62,792 nucleotides of DNA from an uncultured Clostridium sp. (GTDB lineage Bacteria > Bacillota > Clostridia > TANB77 > CAG-508): positions 1 to 62,792 of the forward strand of contig CAMXJY010000013.1 in NCBI GenBank assembly GCA_947244325.1. The letters run 5' to 3'. The notes beneath the pieces are model-generated. The model did not search any database. It was not told where the DNA came from and worked only from the letters and a program-made list of their open reading frames with translations. A program made the position numbers and the translations under genes. Of this stretch, positions 35,364 to 43,860 are shown piece after piece; the stretch's first letter is position 1; each line of letters opens with the position of its first letter.

Positions 35364-35391
35364 TTTAGACAAAACCTCCGTCCCCATGTCT
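35364..35391 (-). repeat. Dispersed repeat, copy 3 (GGGGACGGAGG type)
   Basis: Same sequence and orientation as 15625-15652, six bases past the thrS stop codon. TTTTGTCTA about 50 bp away can pair with its TAGACAAAA end. Confidence 0.75.
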
Positions 35392-35397
35392 GCATGT

Positions 35398-37158
35398 CTA
35401 TCTAGTAAAGTTATTTATTTCTTCTTTTATTTTACTTACAAATTCGTCTATTTGCATTGCTCCTATATCTCCATCTTTTCTTGAACGTACACCTACAGCA
35501 TTTGCTTCTACTTCTTTTTCTCCTAAAATAAGCATATATGGTATTTTTTGAAGTTGTGCTTCACGAATTTTATATCCTATTTTTTCTTGTCTATCATCTA
35601 ATTCAACTCTTAATCCTTCATTTGAAAGTCTTTCTACTATTTTTTGAGCATATTCTTTTTGACTATCTGAAATTGGTAATACCTTTACTTGTACTGGTGC
35701 TAGCCATACTGGGAAAGCTCCTGCAAAGTGTTCTGTAATTATTCCTATAAATCTTTCAAATGATCCGAATAATGCTCTATGAATTAATATTGGAGTTTTC
35801 TTATCTCCATTTGAGTCAATATAAGATAAATTAAATCTAAGTGGTAATTGGAAATCAACTTGTACTGTTCCCATTTGCCATTCTCTTCCTAAGCAGTCTT
35901 TCATTTTTATATCTATTTTTGGTCCGTAGAAAGCTCCATCTCCTTCATTTATTCTATATTGATCTTTTCCACATAATTCGTCTAAAACTTCTCTTAAATT
36001 AGCTTCTGCTTTATTCCATAATTCTATATCACCCATGTAATCTTCTGGTCTTGTTGATAATGTTAATTCAAAATCAAGTCCAAATATTCCATATAAATAT
36101 TTTGCTATTTCTATAATATCTTTAATTTCAGAACCAATTTGATCTTCTGTAATAAAGTTATGTGCATCATCTTGACGGAACATTCTAACTCTAAATAACC
36201 CATTTAATTGTCCTGATTTTTCATTTCTATGAATTACATCAATATCATTAAATCTTAATGGTAAATCTTTATAACTTCTTAATTTTGAAGCAAATATTTT
36301 TATTGCATTTGGACAGTTCATTGGTTTTAAAGCTTGTTCTTTTCCATCTGAATCTGTTAATACAAACATATCTTCTTTGTAATGATCCCAGTGTCCTGAT
36401 ATTTTCCAAAGTTCACTACTATTTAGTTGAGGTCCTGAAAATTCCATGTATCCTCTTTTTTCGTGTTCTTTTCTCCAAAGATCTATTAAAATGTTCATCA
36501 TTTTAAATCCTTTTGGCATCCAATATGCCATACCTGGTGCTGTTTCATCAAAGAAAAATAAATCTAATTCCTTTCCAAGTTTTCTATGATCTCTTTTTTT
36601 AGCTTCTTCTATCATATTTAAGTATTCTTCAAGTTCACTTGATTTTGGGAATGATATACCATAAATTCTTTGTAACATCTTATTGTGTTCATCACCTCTC
36701 CAATAAGCTCCTGAAGATGTTAATAATTTTACTGCTTTTACTGCTCCTGTTGTTGGTAAGTGTGGTCCTCTACATAAATCTGTAAAGTCTCCTTGTTTAT
36801 AAAAAGAAATTACTTCTCCTTCTGGTAATTCTTTAATTAATTCTACTTTGTAAGGCTCATTTCTTTCTTCCATGAATTTAATAGCCTCTTCTCTTGGAAG
36901 TTCAAATCTTTCAATCTCTAAATCTTCTTTAATAATTTTTTTCATTTCTTCTTCGATTGCTCTTAAATCTTCCTCTGAAAATGGTTTTTCTACATCAAAA
37001 TCATAATAGAATCCATTTTCAATTGCTGGTCCTATTGTAACCTTTGCCTCTGGAAATAATCTTTTTACAGCTTGTGCCATAATATGAGAAGTTGTATGCC
37101 AATACATACTCTCCTCTACTTCCATTGTTTTTCCTCCATGTAATTTTACTTTAAACAT
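35398..37158 (-). CDS. thrS: Threonyl-tRNA synthetase, form without a TGS domain
   Basis: Charges tRNA-Thr. At 586 residues it is about 55 shorter than usual because the N-terminal TGS domain is missing, and the protein starts directly before the editing domain. Editing motifs HTTSH and CRGPH, class II motif 2 (FRVRMFRQDDAHNF), the zinc ligands C in PMNCPNA with later histidines, motif 3 (LFGSFERFIGI) and the anticodon-binding domain are all intact. TGS-less ThrS forms are known in Firmicutes. AAGGAGG ribosome binding site. Controlled by the T-box leader upstream. Confidence 0.95.
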   Translation of the reverse strand: MFKVKLHGGKTMEVEESMYWHTTSHIMAQAVKRLFPEAKVTIGPAIENGFYYDFDVEKPFSEEDLRAIEEEMKKIIKEDLEIERFELPREEAIKFMEERNEPYKVELIKELPEGEVISFYKQGDFTDLCRGPHLPTTGAVKAVKLLTSSGAYWRGDEHNKMLQRIYGISFPKSSELEEYLNMIEEAKKRDHRKLGKELDLFFFDETAPGMAYWMPKGFKMMNILIDLWRKEHEKRGYMEFSGPQLNSSELWKISGHWDHYKEDMFVLTDSDGKEQALKPMNCPNAIKIFASKLRSYKDLPLRFNDIDVIHRNEKSGQLNGLFRVRMFRQDDAHNFITEDQIGSEIKDIIEIAKYLYGIFGLDFELTLSTRPEDYMGDIELWNKAEANLREVLDELCGKDQYRINEGDGAFYGPKIDIKMKDCLGREWQMGTVQVDFQLPLRFNLSYIDSNGDKKTPILIHRALFGSFERFIGIITEHFAGAFPVWLAPVQVKVLPISDSQKEYAQKIVERLSNEGLRVELDDRQEKIGYKIREAQLQKIPYMLILGEKEVEANAVGVRSRKDGDIGAMQIDEFVSKIKEEINNFTR

Positions 37159-37251
37159 AATAAATTCCTCCTTGCCATTTTGGCTTTAAAATTTATTTAA
37201 GCTTTCTCTTATAAGGGCCTTTTTACTAAATTGATTATACAATTTAAAATC

Positions 37252-37490
37252 AAAAAGCCCCTATAAGCTAGAATATAGCTTATAGGGGTAAGTTTATTTC
37301 TTACGGTTCCACCCTACTGTTTAACTCTTAATAGATTTTTAACGCTATCTTTGCGCCACCTTTTCAAGTGGAAACTCCGAGGTAGTTTTTCAAATATGTT
37401 TTCTTAGATTAGCTTTCAGCTTATAACTAATCCTCTCTTTAAAGTAACCTATATTTTACTTTTCCTCTTCACAGTTCATATATACTACAT
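37252..37490 (-). promoter_or_regulatory. T-box riboswitch of thrS
   Basis: On the minus strand the T-box AGGGTGGAACCG (37303-37314) is followed by a 13-bp terminator (CCCCTATAAGCTA arms, 37258-37288) and a U5 tract. Upstream lies a long Stem I-like region and a GTTTCCACTTGAAAAGG stem. It should read uncharged tRNA-Thr. ACT and ACC codons occur in AACTACCTC, but I could not fix the specifier loop. Confidence 0.88.
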
Positions 37491-37557
37491 AAATATAATA
37501 CCATTATTTTCTAATTATGTCAATCAGTTATTTTATAAATTAAATAATTATTTTCTC

Positions 37558-37591
37558 TTTTATACGAAAGTACTTTGCACTTTCTATAAAA
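37558..37591. repeat. 34-bp palindromic element, copy 1
   Basis: TTTTATAC...CTATAAAA with inner AAAGT/GCACTTT-type arms. Elements of the same length and plan lie at 47063-47096 and 50866-50899, each a short distance upstream of a housekeeping gene (thrS, metK, polA). Confidence 0.6.
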
Positions 37592-37668
37592 AAAACTTTA
37601 CCAATATTTGTACATTTCTTAGCTGTGTAAAACCAAGTAAACTTCACTCTTTAATTGCCCCTCAGGGC

Positions 37669-37711
37669 TTAGATTATGTATATTCAATTAATCTACTAAT
37701 ACATAATCTAA
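37669..37711. repeat. Perfect 13-bp inverted repeat
   Basis: TTAGATTATGTAT and ATACATAATCTAA surround a 17-nt loop, next to a small GCCC-CTCA-GGGC hairpin (37657-37668). No U tract follows on either strand. Another AAGGAATA/TATTCCTT pair lies at about 37733-37785. Function unknown. Confidence 0.55.
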
Positions 37712-37781
37712 TGATATATTTTTACCTACATTAGGAAGGAATAATTCTCTTTAATATCTAATATGTTTCTGTATATATTCC

Positions 37782-37937
37782 TTAAAATATATAATCTGAA
37801 CTAATATTAGAGTACGCACGGCACCCGTAGATTGTGTTGCTGTTAGTAGGCTGTTTCCATGTATCACGTGCACTTGCTGGATAATTAGACGAAAGGTCAT
37901 TGTAGCAACCGCCACGATCAACACGGCACGAAGTGCT
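37782..37937 (-). pseudogene. Fragment of a C-type-lectin/FGE-fold domain resembling a DGR variable region
   Basis: An open stretch of 51 codons between an in-frame TAA and a stop, with no start or ribosome binding site. It encodes CRVDRGGCYND, then NYPASARDTW and TIYGCRAY. The order RGG, then PASAR, then a G-x-R end is the pattern of formylglycine-generating-enzyme/C-type-lectin folds, including the variable proteins of diversity-generating retroelements. GC is near 50%, unlike the flanks. No reverse transcriptase or template repeat is in the window. Most likely a decayed or transplanted 3' gene end. Confidence 0.5.
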
Positions 37938-37976
37938 TTAAGCCTTACGAATTATCCCTAATTCTATATAACATAT

Positions 37977-38603
37977 TTATTTTTCATCATTTTTAGTACT
38001 ACTATTAAAATTATCATCTTCTTTTGATAATTTTAACTTTTCTTTTATATTTAAAGGATTTAAGTTAAACAATAAAATAATAGCTGCTATTGATAATAAA
38101 AATGTTTTTACTATTTCTTTTATCATTTCCTTTTTATTATCAAACAAATCTATAAATACTGGTATTCTCCAAATTGGCGCTGACATAAAAATCACAAATA
38201 TTATTAATTCTAAAACTTCTCCTATTTTTAATGTTACTTTTTTATTATGTTCTCTTGTAACTGGATTATAATCCTTCAAATTTCTTTTTATATAAAATAT
38301 ATAATTAATTAAACTTGCAGATATAATTAATATTCCTGTTAAAATATATAATATTACTTCATTCCTATCATAACTTGATTGTTTAGCAAATATAAAACAT
38401 TGCAGTCCAAGTATAATTAAAAGTGTAGAAATTATTGATAAAGAATAATATTTTGTAAGTAAACTTATTAATTCATTAAACTCTACTTTATTTCTTTTAT
38501 GATGTTTATGAAATATAACATAGTAAAATATTCCTAATGCTATTAAATATATTCCAATACCTATTGTTGTTATATTGAAATTACTTAAATTAAAATCAAA
38601 CAT
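37977..38603 (-). CDS. Multi-pass membrane protein, unknown function
   Basis: A 208-residue protein with about five transmembrane segments (near 13-32, 52-72, 83-103, 128-148, 165-182) and a charged, Asp/Asn-rich cytoplasmic tail. No motif that I recognise. GAGGAA ribosome binding site. It follows the CYTH gene on the same strand by 67 nt and may share its transcript. Confidence 0.75.
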   Translation of the reverse strand: MFDFNLSNFNITTIGIGIYLIALGIFYYVIFHKHHKRNKVEFNELISLLTKYYSLSIISTLLIILGLQCFIFAKQSSYDRNEVILYILTGILIISASLINYIFYIKRNLKDYNPVTREHNKKVTLKIGEVLELIIFVIFMSAPIWRIPVFIDLFDNKKEMIKEIVKTFLLSIAAIILLFNLNPLNIKEKLKLSKEDDNFNSSTKNDEK

Positions 38604-38670
38604 TTATTATTCCTCTTTTTCATACATTAAATCTTTGTTTTATAGATAGATATTCCATAATTTTCATTTT

Positions 38671-39243
38671 CTAATCATTATTTATATAATACTTATCATC
38701 TAGTGGTTTATCAAAACTTATAACTGGTACATTTGAGATTTCAATATTATAAAATGTTCTAAAAACTCCCTGAACATCAATAGATGTAACTTTATTTTCA
38801 TCTACTTCTAAAAGTTTTATCATATCTTTTACAGATTTTTCATCTTTTCCTTCTATTTCAAGATATGTTGGTATATATGGCCAAGAGTCAATATCTAATT
38901 CTACATTATTTAATACATATCTTGTTCTTTTATTTTCTTGATATGTATGTGCATTATAACCTAATTCATTTAATATAGTATTTGTTTCTTCAAAATCTGA
39001 AACTTCTACTTCCATTTCCTTTGTTCCATTAATTTCTAAGCTTTCTAGTTTTTTTATTGTTAATGTAGTCTTTTTTCCATCTGTTCTTAATCTAATCCAT
39101 CTATTTGGATCTCTTGGAGTAAAATTATAAATTTTTCTTTTATAATTAAAATCTGCTATTTTTTCTGCGCCTAAACTTTCTAACTTCTTTATTAAATTTT
39201 CTTTATCTATTTCTAATACTCTTACTTCATATTCAGTATGCAT
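38671..39243 (-). CDS. CYTH-domain protein
   Basis: A 190-residue CYTH (CyaB/thiamine triphosphatase) tunnel-fold protein. The signature ExExK appears as E4-Y-E6-V-R8, and the tunnel residues are supplied by WIRLRTDG, TLTIKK, KEMEVEV, KRTRYVL and LDIDSWPYIPTYLEIEG. Family members hydrolyse or cyclise triphosphates such as thiamine triphosphate, polyphosphate or ATP. The substrate here is unknown. AAGGAG ribosome binding site. Confidence 0.88.
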   Translation of the reverse strand: MHTEYEVRVLEIDKENLIKKLESLGAEKIADFNYKRKIYNFTPRDPNRWIRLRTDGKKTTLTIKKLESLEINGTKEMEVEVSDFEETNTILNELGYNAHTYQENKRTRYVLNNVELDIDSWPYIPTYLEIEGKDEKSVKDMIKLLEVDENKVTSIDVQGVFRTFYNIEISNVPVISFDKPLDDKYYINND

Positions 39244-39368
39244 TTATTACTCTCCTTATTTATATTTTATATAATGTATAAAGTATATCAAAATTATTTC
39301 TTATATGCAAGTAATCAAATTCAATATAGTTTTATCCTTTGTATATTAAATATCATCAATTATTATTC

Positions 39369-39397
39369 TTGATTTTTTATTTTTTTAACTGTATAAT
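39369..39397 (+). promoter_or_regulatory. Promoter of tRNA-Thr
   Basis: TTGATT (39369-39374), 17-bp spacer, TATAAT (39392-39397), ending 8 bp before the tRNA. Confidence 0.75.
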
Positions 39398-39405
39398 ATT
39401 TTCAT

Positions 39406-39481
39406 GCTTATATAGCTCAGTTGGTAGAGCAACAGATTCGTAACCTGTAGGTCGGCGGTTCGATTCCGCCTATGAGCTCCA
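39406..39481 (+). tRNA. tRNA-Thr (anticodon CGT)
   Basis: 76 nt with acceptor GCTTATA/TATGAGC, D-stem GCTC/GAGC, anticodon loop TTCGTAA, T-arm GGCGGTTCGATTCCGCC, and encoded CCA. The last anticodon-stem pair is A31-C39, a mismatch. It decodes ACG. Confidence 0.92.
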
Positions 39482-39579
39482 TTTTTTTGCTTTCAAAACG
39501 GAATCGAAAAGGAGGATTAGAAAAATGTTCGGTGAACATTTTTCCCGACGCGGCTCGCCGATTCCGCCTATAAGCTCCA
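39461..39579 (+). repeat. Direct repeat of the tRNA-Thr 3' end (possible attachment site scar)
   Basis: The last 21 bases of tRNA-Thr (39461-39481) recur at 39559-39579 with one change, 98 bp apart. Duplicated tRNA 3' ends are the usual mark of site-specific integration by tyrosine recombinases. The 77 bp in between is GC-richer and contains a terminator but no gene. Confidence 0.6.
39521..39550 (+). terminator. Terminator downstream of tRNA-Thr
   Basis: AAAAATGTTC-GGT-GAACATTTTT, a perfect 10-bp stem with its T run, lying between the two copies of the tRNA 3' end. Confidence 0.75.
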
Positions 39580-39603
39580 AAAATTATATTATTTATAATT
39601 GTA

Positions 39604-39647
39604 AAAATGAACAATACTATAAAATATTGTTCATTTTATATTTTTTT
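39604..39647 (+). terminator. Second terminator-like hairpin
   Basis: Perfect 13-bp stem AAAATGAACAATA / TATTGTTCATTTT followed by ATATTTTTTT. Confidence 0.75.
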
Positions 39648-39815
39648 ATCTTCTTTCTACAAAATATTACATTTTTTTCATATAAGATATTGTATACTTT
39701 TCTTAACATTAACAAAGTGCATTTCTATATTGTCTTTCATTGTGCAAAAAAAGAGTATATAAAATATTAGAAAATGCATATATAATTTTTATAATTTTAT
39801 AGGAGGTATATAGAT

Positions 39816-39980
39816 ATGTTTAAAATTCAAAAAGCTGAAACAATAAACAAAACTTTTCGTATGCCAATAGAGCTTGTATCAAAACTTCAAATAGTTGCTC
39901 AAGAACAAGAAATTTCTATGAATAATCTAATTGTTCAATGTTGTGAATATGCACTTGGTCATTTGGATACGAAAAAGTAA
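39816..39980 (+). CDS. Ribbon-helix-helix (Arc-like) small DNA-binding protein
   Basis: A 54-residue protein with a strand (ETINKTFRMPIELVSKLQ), then helix-turn-helix EISMNNLIVQCCEYAL, the layout of Arc/MetJ-type repressors that bind DNA as dimers. ATAGGAGGTA ribosome binding site. It lies next to a duplicated tRNA 3' end and could be the last gene of a lost integrated element or a free-standing antitoxin-like regulator. No toxin gene is adjacent. Confidence 0.7.
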   Translation: MFKIQKAETINKTFRMPIELVSKLQIVAQEQEISMNNLIVQCCEYALGHLDTKK

Positions 39981-40036
39981 TGTTTACATATTTTACTAAA
40001 ATCTTAAGAGTATAAGATTAATATTTCCTATTAAAT

Positions 40037-40081
40037 TGAGAAAAAGCGAGTCTAAGATTTTTTAATAACCTTAGACTCGCT
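40037..40081 (-). terminator. Terminator after the MATE-kinase fusion gene
   Basis: AGCGAGTCTAAG / CTTAGACTCGCT 12-bp stem, then TTTTTCTC on the minus strand, 26 bp past the stop. Its arms and flank resemble the stem at 8906-8950. Confidence 0.85.
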
Positions 40082-40106
40082 ATAATTATTTTTCATTAAA
40101 AGTTTT

Positions 40107-42134
40107 TTATTTTTTTACACTTTCTTTAAATTTTTTCAATTTAGTTTCTTTTTCCCTTACCATATTACAAATTAAATCTGCTGATTTCTCGACACCTAAT
40201 GTATCACTATTAATGCATATATCATAATTTGAATGGTCATTCCATTCTTTTTCTGTATAATATTTATAGTGATTTGCTCTTAATTTATCAATTCTTTTTA
40301 TTTCTTTTTCAGCTTTATTTTTATCAAATCCATAAATTTCAGTTGCTCTTTTTATTTTGTCTTCCATATCACTATATATAAATACTTTTACAACATTTTC
40401 TCTATCTTTTAATATAAAATCTGAACATCTACCTATAATTACACAAGATTCTTTTTCTGCTACTTCTTTTATCATTTCAGATTCTTTTATAAATAATTCA
40501 TCACTATTATCTAATCCAAAATAATATCCATTATTTAATCCTGATAATGTGTCTCTTTTTTGTTCATTACTTTCTATATATTCTTCTGATAATCCTGTCT
40601 CTAGTGCTAATTGTGTAATAAATTCTTTATCATAAAACTTGATTCCTAATTTATCAGCAATCAATCTTCCTACATATCTACCACCAGAACCATATTCTCT
40701 TGATACAGTAATCACAATTTGTTTATTTAGTTTATTATCTGTACTTGTATCATCAATTAAAGCTTCACTTACTTTATTTGATTTTCCTAAATTTTTAACT
40801 TCTAAAACAAGTAGTATTACTGCTATAACAAATGCTGTTCCGTCAGCAAATGGTCCTGCATATAGCATTCCTTGTATTCCAAAAACTTTTCCTAATATAG
40901 CAAATGCTGGTATTAATATTAAAATTTGTCTTGATAATGATAATATTGCACTTTTAAAACTTTTTCCAATTGCTTGGAAGAATATACCTGATGGTATTTG
41001 TACACCATTGCAAATACATAACATTAAATATATTCTAAATGATAAACAAGCAAATTCCATATAAAGTTCATCACCGCTACCAAATATAGAAATCAATTGT
41101 CTTGGAAATGCTTGGAATAAGATAAATGCCACTGTACTAACAATTAAGCTCAATCCTAAAACCATTTTTAGAGTTTGTTTTACTCTATCATATTTTCCTG
41201 CTCCATAATTATAACCAACTATTGGTTGGGCTCCTGCTGCAATTCCTATAATTATACTATTTAATATTTGACTAATTTTCATAACTATACCAAGTACAGT
41301 AATTGGTATTTCTGAACCATATTTTGAGTATGCACCATATTTGGCAAGTAAATTATTTTCCACTGCCATTACGATTACAAAGCTCATTTGTGTTATAAAA
41401 CTACTTATTCCAAGTAAAGCAACTTTTTTTATTATATTTATTTGTGGTTTAAAATCTTTTTTCTCTAAAGAAATTGATTTGAATTTCTTTATGTACATTA
41501 TGTTTATAGCAAAAGTTAAAAACTGACTTATTATTGTTGCTATAGCAGCACCTTGTACTCCCATTTTAAATACAAAAATAAATATTGGATCTAATATTAC
41601 ATTTAATACTGCTCCTGATACCATAGAAGTCATTGCATATTTGGGATTTCCATCTGCTCTAATAATTGAATTTAATGATGTACCTATTATCATAAAAGGT
41701 AATCCTATAACTATAATATAACCATAATTTAAAGCATATTCTCTTAAATTATCTGTACATCCAAAAAGATTTACTAATTGTGGTAAAAATGTTATTGCAA
41801 TTATAAAGAAAATTGTTGCAAGTATTACTGCTGTTACAATACCATTTGCAACGCCTTTACCTGCGTCTTTTTTCTTTTTTTCTCCTAATTTCAAACTCAA
41901 GTATGCTGATGAACCATCTCCTAGCATTAATGCAAAAGCTAAACATACTATTACTAAAGGAAATACAACATTTGTAGCTCCATTTCCTAAATATCCAACT
42001 CCCCATCCAATAAATATTTGATCAACAATATTGTATAAAGAGTTTACTAATAATGATATTATGCATGGTATAGAAAATTTCTTCATTAATTTTCCGATTT
42101 TCTCATGTCCTAAAATATTTTCTTCGTTTTCCAT
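40107..42134 (-). CDS. MATE transporter fused to a cytidylate-kinase-like domain
   Basis: A 675-residue fusion. Residues 1 to about 450 are a complete twelve-segment MATE exporter (SLYNIVDQIFIGWGVG, GAVLNVILDPIFIFVFKMG, GAQPIVGYNYGAG). After a short linker (about 450-468) comes a cytidylate-kinase-2-like P-loop domain with ITVSREYGSGGRYVG, FYDKEF, CVIIGRCSDFIL and a lid rich in Arg/Lys. The frame is continuous and the gene has its own promoter and terminator, so this is not an assembly of two broken genes. A kinase that controls or supplies the exporter is an inference. Known cytidylate-kinase-like proteins of this type are poorly characterised. Confidence 0.9.
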   Translation of the reverse strand: MENEENILGHEKIGKLMKKFSIPCIISLLVNSLYNIVDQIFIGWGVGYLGNGATNVVFPLVIVCLAFALMLGDGSSAYLSLKLGEKKKKDAGKGVANGIVTAVILATIFFIIAITFLPQLVNLFGCTDNLREYALNYGYIIVIGLPFMIIGTSLNSIIRADGNPKYAMTSMVSGAVLNVILDPIFIFVFKMGVQGAAIATIISQFLTFAINIMYIKKFKSISLEKKDFKPQINIIKKVALLGISSFITQMSFVIVMAVENNLLAKYGAYSKYGSEIPITVLGIVMKISQILNSIIIGIAAGAQPIVGYNYGAGKYDRVKQTLKMVLGLSLIVSTVAFILFQAFPRQLISIFGSGDELYMEFACLSFRIYLMLCICNGVQIPSGIFFQAIGKSFKSAILSLSRQILILIPAFAILGKVFGIQGMLYAGPFADGTAFVIAVILLVLEVKNLGKSNKVSEALIDDTSTDNKLNKQIVITVSREYGSGGRYVGRLIADKLGIKFYDKEFITQLALETGLSEEYIESNEQKRDTLSGLNNGYYFGLDNSDELFIKESEMIKEVAEKESCVIIGRCSDFILKDRENVVKVFIYSDMEDKIKRATEIYGFDKNKAEKEIKRIDKLRANHYKYYTEKEWNDHSNYDICINSDTLGVEKSADLICNMVREKETKLKKFKESVKK

Positions 42135-42210
42135 TTTTTCCCCTTTCTATATCCATTTTTGTTGACATTATGTAAAAATTCGCAAGTTATACATTCATGT
42201 TAACCTTTAT

Positions 42211-42240
42211 ATTCTATCATATACAATAAATTGATGTCAA
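42211..42240 (-). promoter_or_regulatory. Promoter for the MATE-kinase gene
   Basis: On the minus strand TTGACA (42235-42240), 18-bp spacer, TAGAAT (42211-42216), about 70 nt before the start. Confidence 0.6.
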
Positions 42241-42277
42241 CATAAAATTGCATAAATCGCCATAATTACCTAGTACA

Positions 42278-42304
42278 GAAATTTATCCAACTAGGATAAA
42301 TTTC
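42278..42304. repeat. Perfect palindrome upstream of the MATE-kinase promoter
   Basis: GAAATTTATCC / GGATAAATTTC, 11-bp arms with a 5-nt centre, 38 bp upstream of the -35 box. It may be an operator, or a hairpin in the 3' region of the gene to the right. Confidence 0.5.
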
Positions 42305-42312
42305 CTACTATA

Positions 42313-42355
42313 TAAGAAAAGTCTAAAGCTTTCTACAATTAGATAACTTTAGACT
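42313..42355 (-). terminator. Terminator after the zinc-ribbon/DUF5050 gene
   Basis: AGTCTAAAG / CTTTAGACT stem followed by TTTTCTT on the minus strand. Confidence 0.75.
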
Positions 42356-42427
42356 CTTCACTATATATAGTAATTATTCAATAAAATTTTGCATTTCATA
42401 TTATTAACTATTATTTTTTATCAAAAT

Positions 42428-43795
42428 TTATTGTACTGTATTTTCTGTAGATGTTTCGTTTGCAACTGCTGCTGTATTTGTATCAGCAGTTTCGTTTGAT
42501 ACATTATTTGTATCTGAAGTAGTATTATTAGTATCTACTACTGTGTTTGTATCTACTTCATTTGTATTTTCTGGTGTTTCAACTGGCTCTGTAGTTTCTG
42601 TATTTCCTTCTGTTGTTTCATTTGATACTGCATCTTGGTTTTCTTCTACATTTTGTTCATCATAATTTAATGAAAATAATTCTTCTTCTTTACTTCCATC
42701 AACTTTTACCATTTTAATATATGCTGAATTATCTGTACTGTCTAAATAAACTACCCAATTTCCAACAACATCTATAAATGATGAATAAGTTTCTAATGTT
42801 TTTACTTTTTCTGGTTCTTGTGAAGATCCATCTGTTTTTATTCTAAAAATACATACTGTTAAATCTTCATTTTCAAAATCAAGATAATTCAAATAATATA
42901 AATAATTATCTTTTAAATTTAAGTTATATGCTGTTGTATCTAAAACTAATTCTTCATTACCTGAATCAATTTTTGTTTTATAGATTTGTTTATCCTCATT
43001 AGTATAATAAATATAGTCTTTTTCAACATTTACACTATATAATCTTTTTCCTTCTAATATAGGTCTTTCATTTGAACCATCAATATTCATTATATAAGTA
43101 ACATAGTCACTTGAATTTTCTTCCATCTTATTATAAATTATAGAATCTTTTGTTATTCCTAAATATCCTGTTCCATTTTCAGTTACAACTGTTTTATCAG
43201 ATCCATCTAGTTTCATTTTATATATATTAGCATCTACTCCAATATAATATACTGAATTATTTATTACATAAATTTCATAGCAATTATTATTAAATTCATT
43301 ATCATTAATTACTTGTAAATCTGAACCATTTAATTTCATTCTATAAATTTTATTATCTACTTCATCTTCTTCAGTAAAAATTTCTGCTCCTACTCCTATA
43401 AAATATAAATAATTTCCGCAAACATTTAATGATAATATATCTGCATCACTCATATATAATTCTTTTTTATCTGATCCATTTGTTTTTACTTTATATATTC
43501 CAATTTTTGAACTATCTTCATTTGGTGCTACATAATAAATCCAATTTCCTTGTGTACATGAATATCCATAATTTCTTATATTTCCTATTGAATTTCCTAT
43601 TTTATTATTTCTTCCAAATAATAAGTATCCTCCTACTAATAATGCTAATATAACTATAATAGCAATTATTATAATTATAACATTATTTTTCTTACCTTCA
43701 CCACTTTTTTCCTTTTTTGATTCTTTCTTTTGGCATTCTTTGCAAAGTGTGTTCTCGCCATCAGGAATTTCTTTTCCACATTTTGTACAATTCAC
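42428..43795 (-). CDS. Zinc-ribbon, membrane-anchored DUF5050 protein
   Basis: A 455-residue protein starting with GTG after AAGGAGG. An N-terminal zinc ribbon (C3-x2-C6...C18-x2-C21), a Lys/Glu linker and one transmembrane segment (about 38-62) precede an extracellular region of six or so blade-like repeats (IYKVKTNGSDKKEL, IYRMKLNGSDLQVI, IYKMKLDGSDKTVV) as in DUF5050 beta-propeller-like domains. A Thr/Asn/Glu-rich tail (about 395-455) follows. Function unknown. Cell-surface sensing or binding fits the layout. It lies downstream of the dockerin-tailed hydrolase gene. Confidence 0.85.
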   Translation of the reverse strand: MNCTKCGKEIPDGENTLCKECQKKESKKEKSGEGKKNNVIIIIIAIIVILALLVGGYLLFGRNNKIGNSIGNIRNYGYSCTQGNWIYYVAPNEDSSKIGIYKVKTNGSDKKELYMSDADILSLNVCGNYLYFIGVGAEIFTEEDEVDNKIYRMKLNGSDLQVINDNEFNNNCYEIYVINNSVYYIGVDANIYKMKLDGSDKTVVTENGTGYLGITKDSIIYNKMEENSSDYVTYIMNIDGSNERPILEGKRLYSVNVEKDYIYYTNEDKQIYKTKIDSGNEELVLDTTAYNLNLKDNYLYYLNYLDFENEDLTVCIFRIKTDGSSQEPEKVKTLETYSSFIDVVGNWVVYLDSTDNSAYIKMVKVDGSKEEELFSLNYDEQNVEENQDAVSNETTEGNTETTEPVETPENTNEVDTNTVVDTNNTTSDTNNVSNETADTNTAAVANETSTENTVQ

Positions 43796-43860
43796 TTTTT
43801 TTCCTCCTTAAAAAATTAATTATTTATTTGTAGTAAAAGGGCTTTTTAGCTCTTCTAATA

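Noticed and set aside
39417..39614. Minus-strand open frame with a GGIEPPTYRLR-like stretch
   Set aside because: It is the antisense of tRNA-Thr and of its duplicated 3' end, a well-known false gene, with no ribosome binding site.
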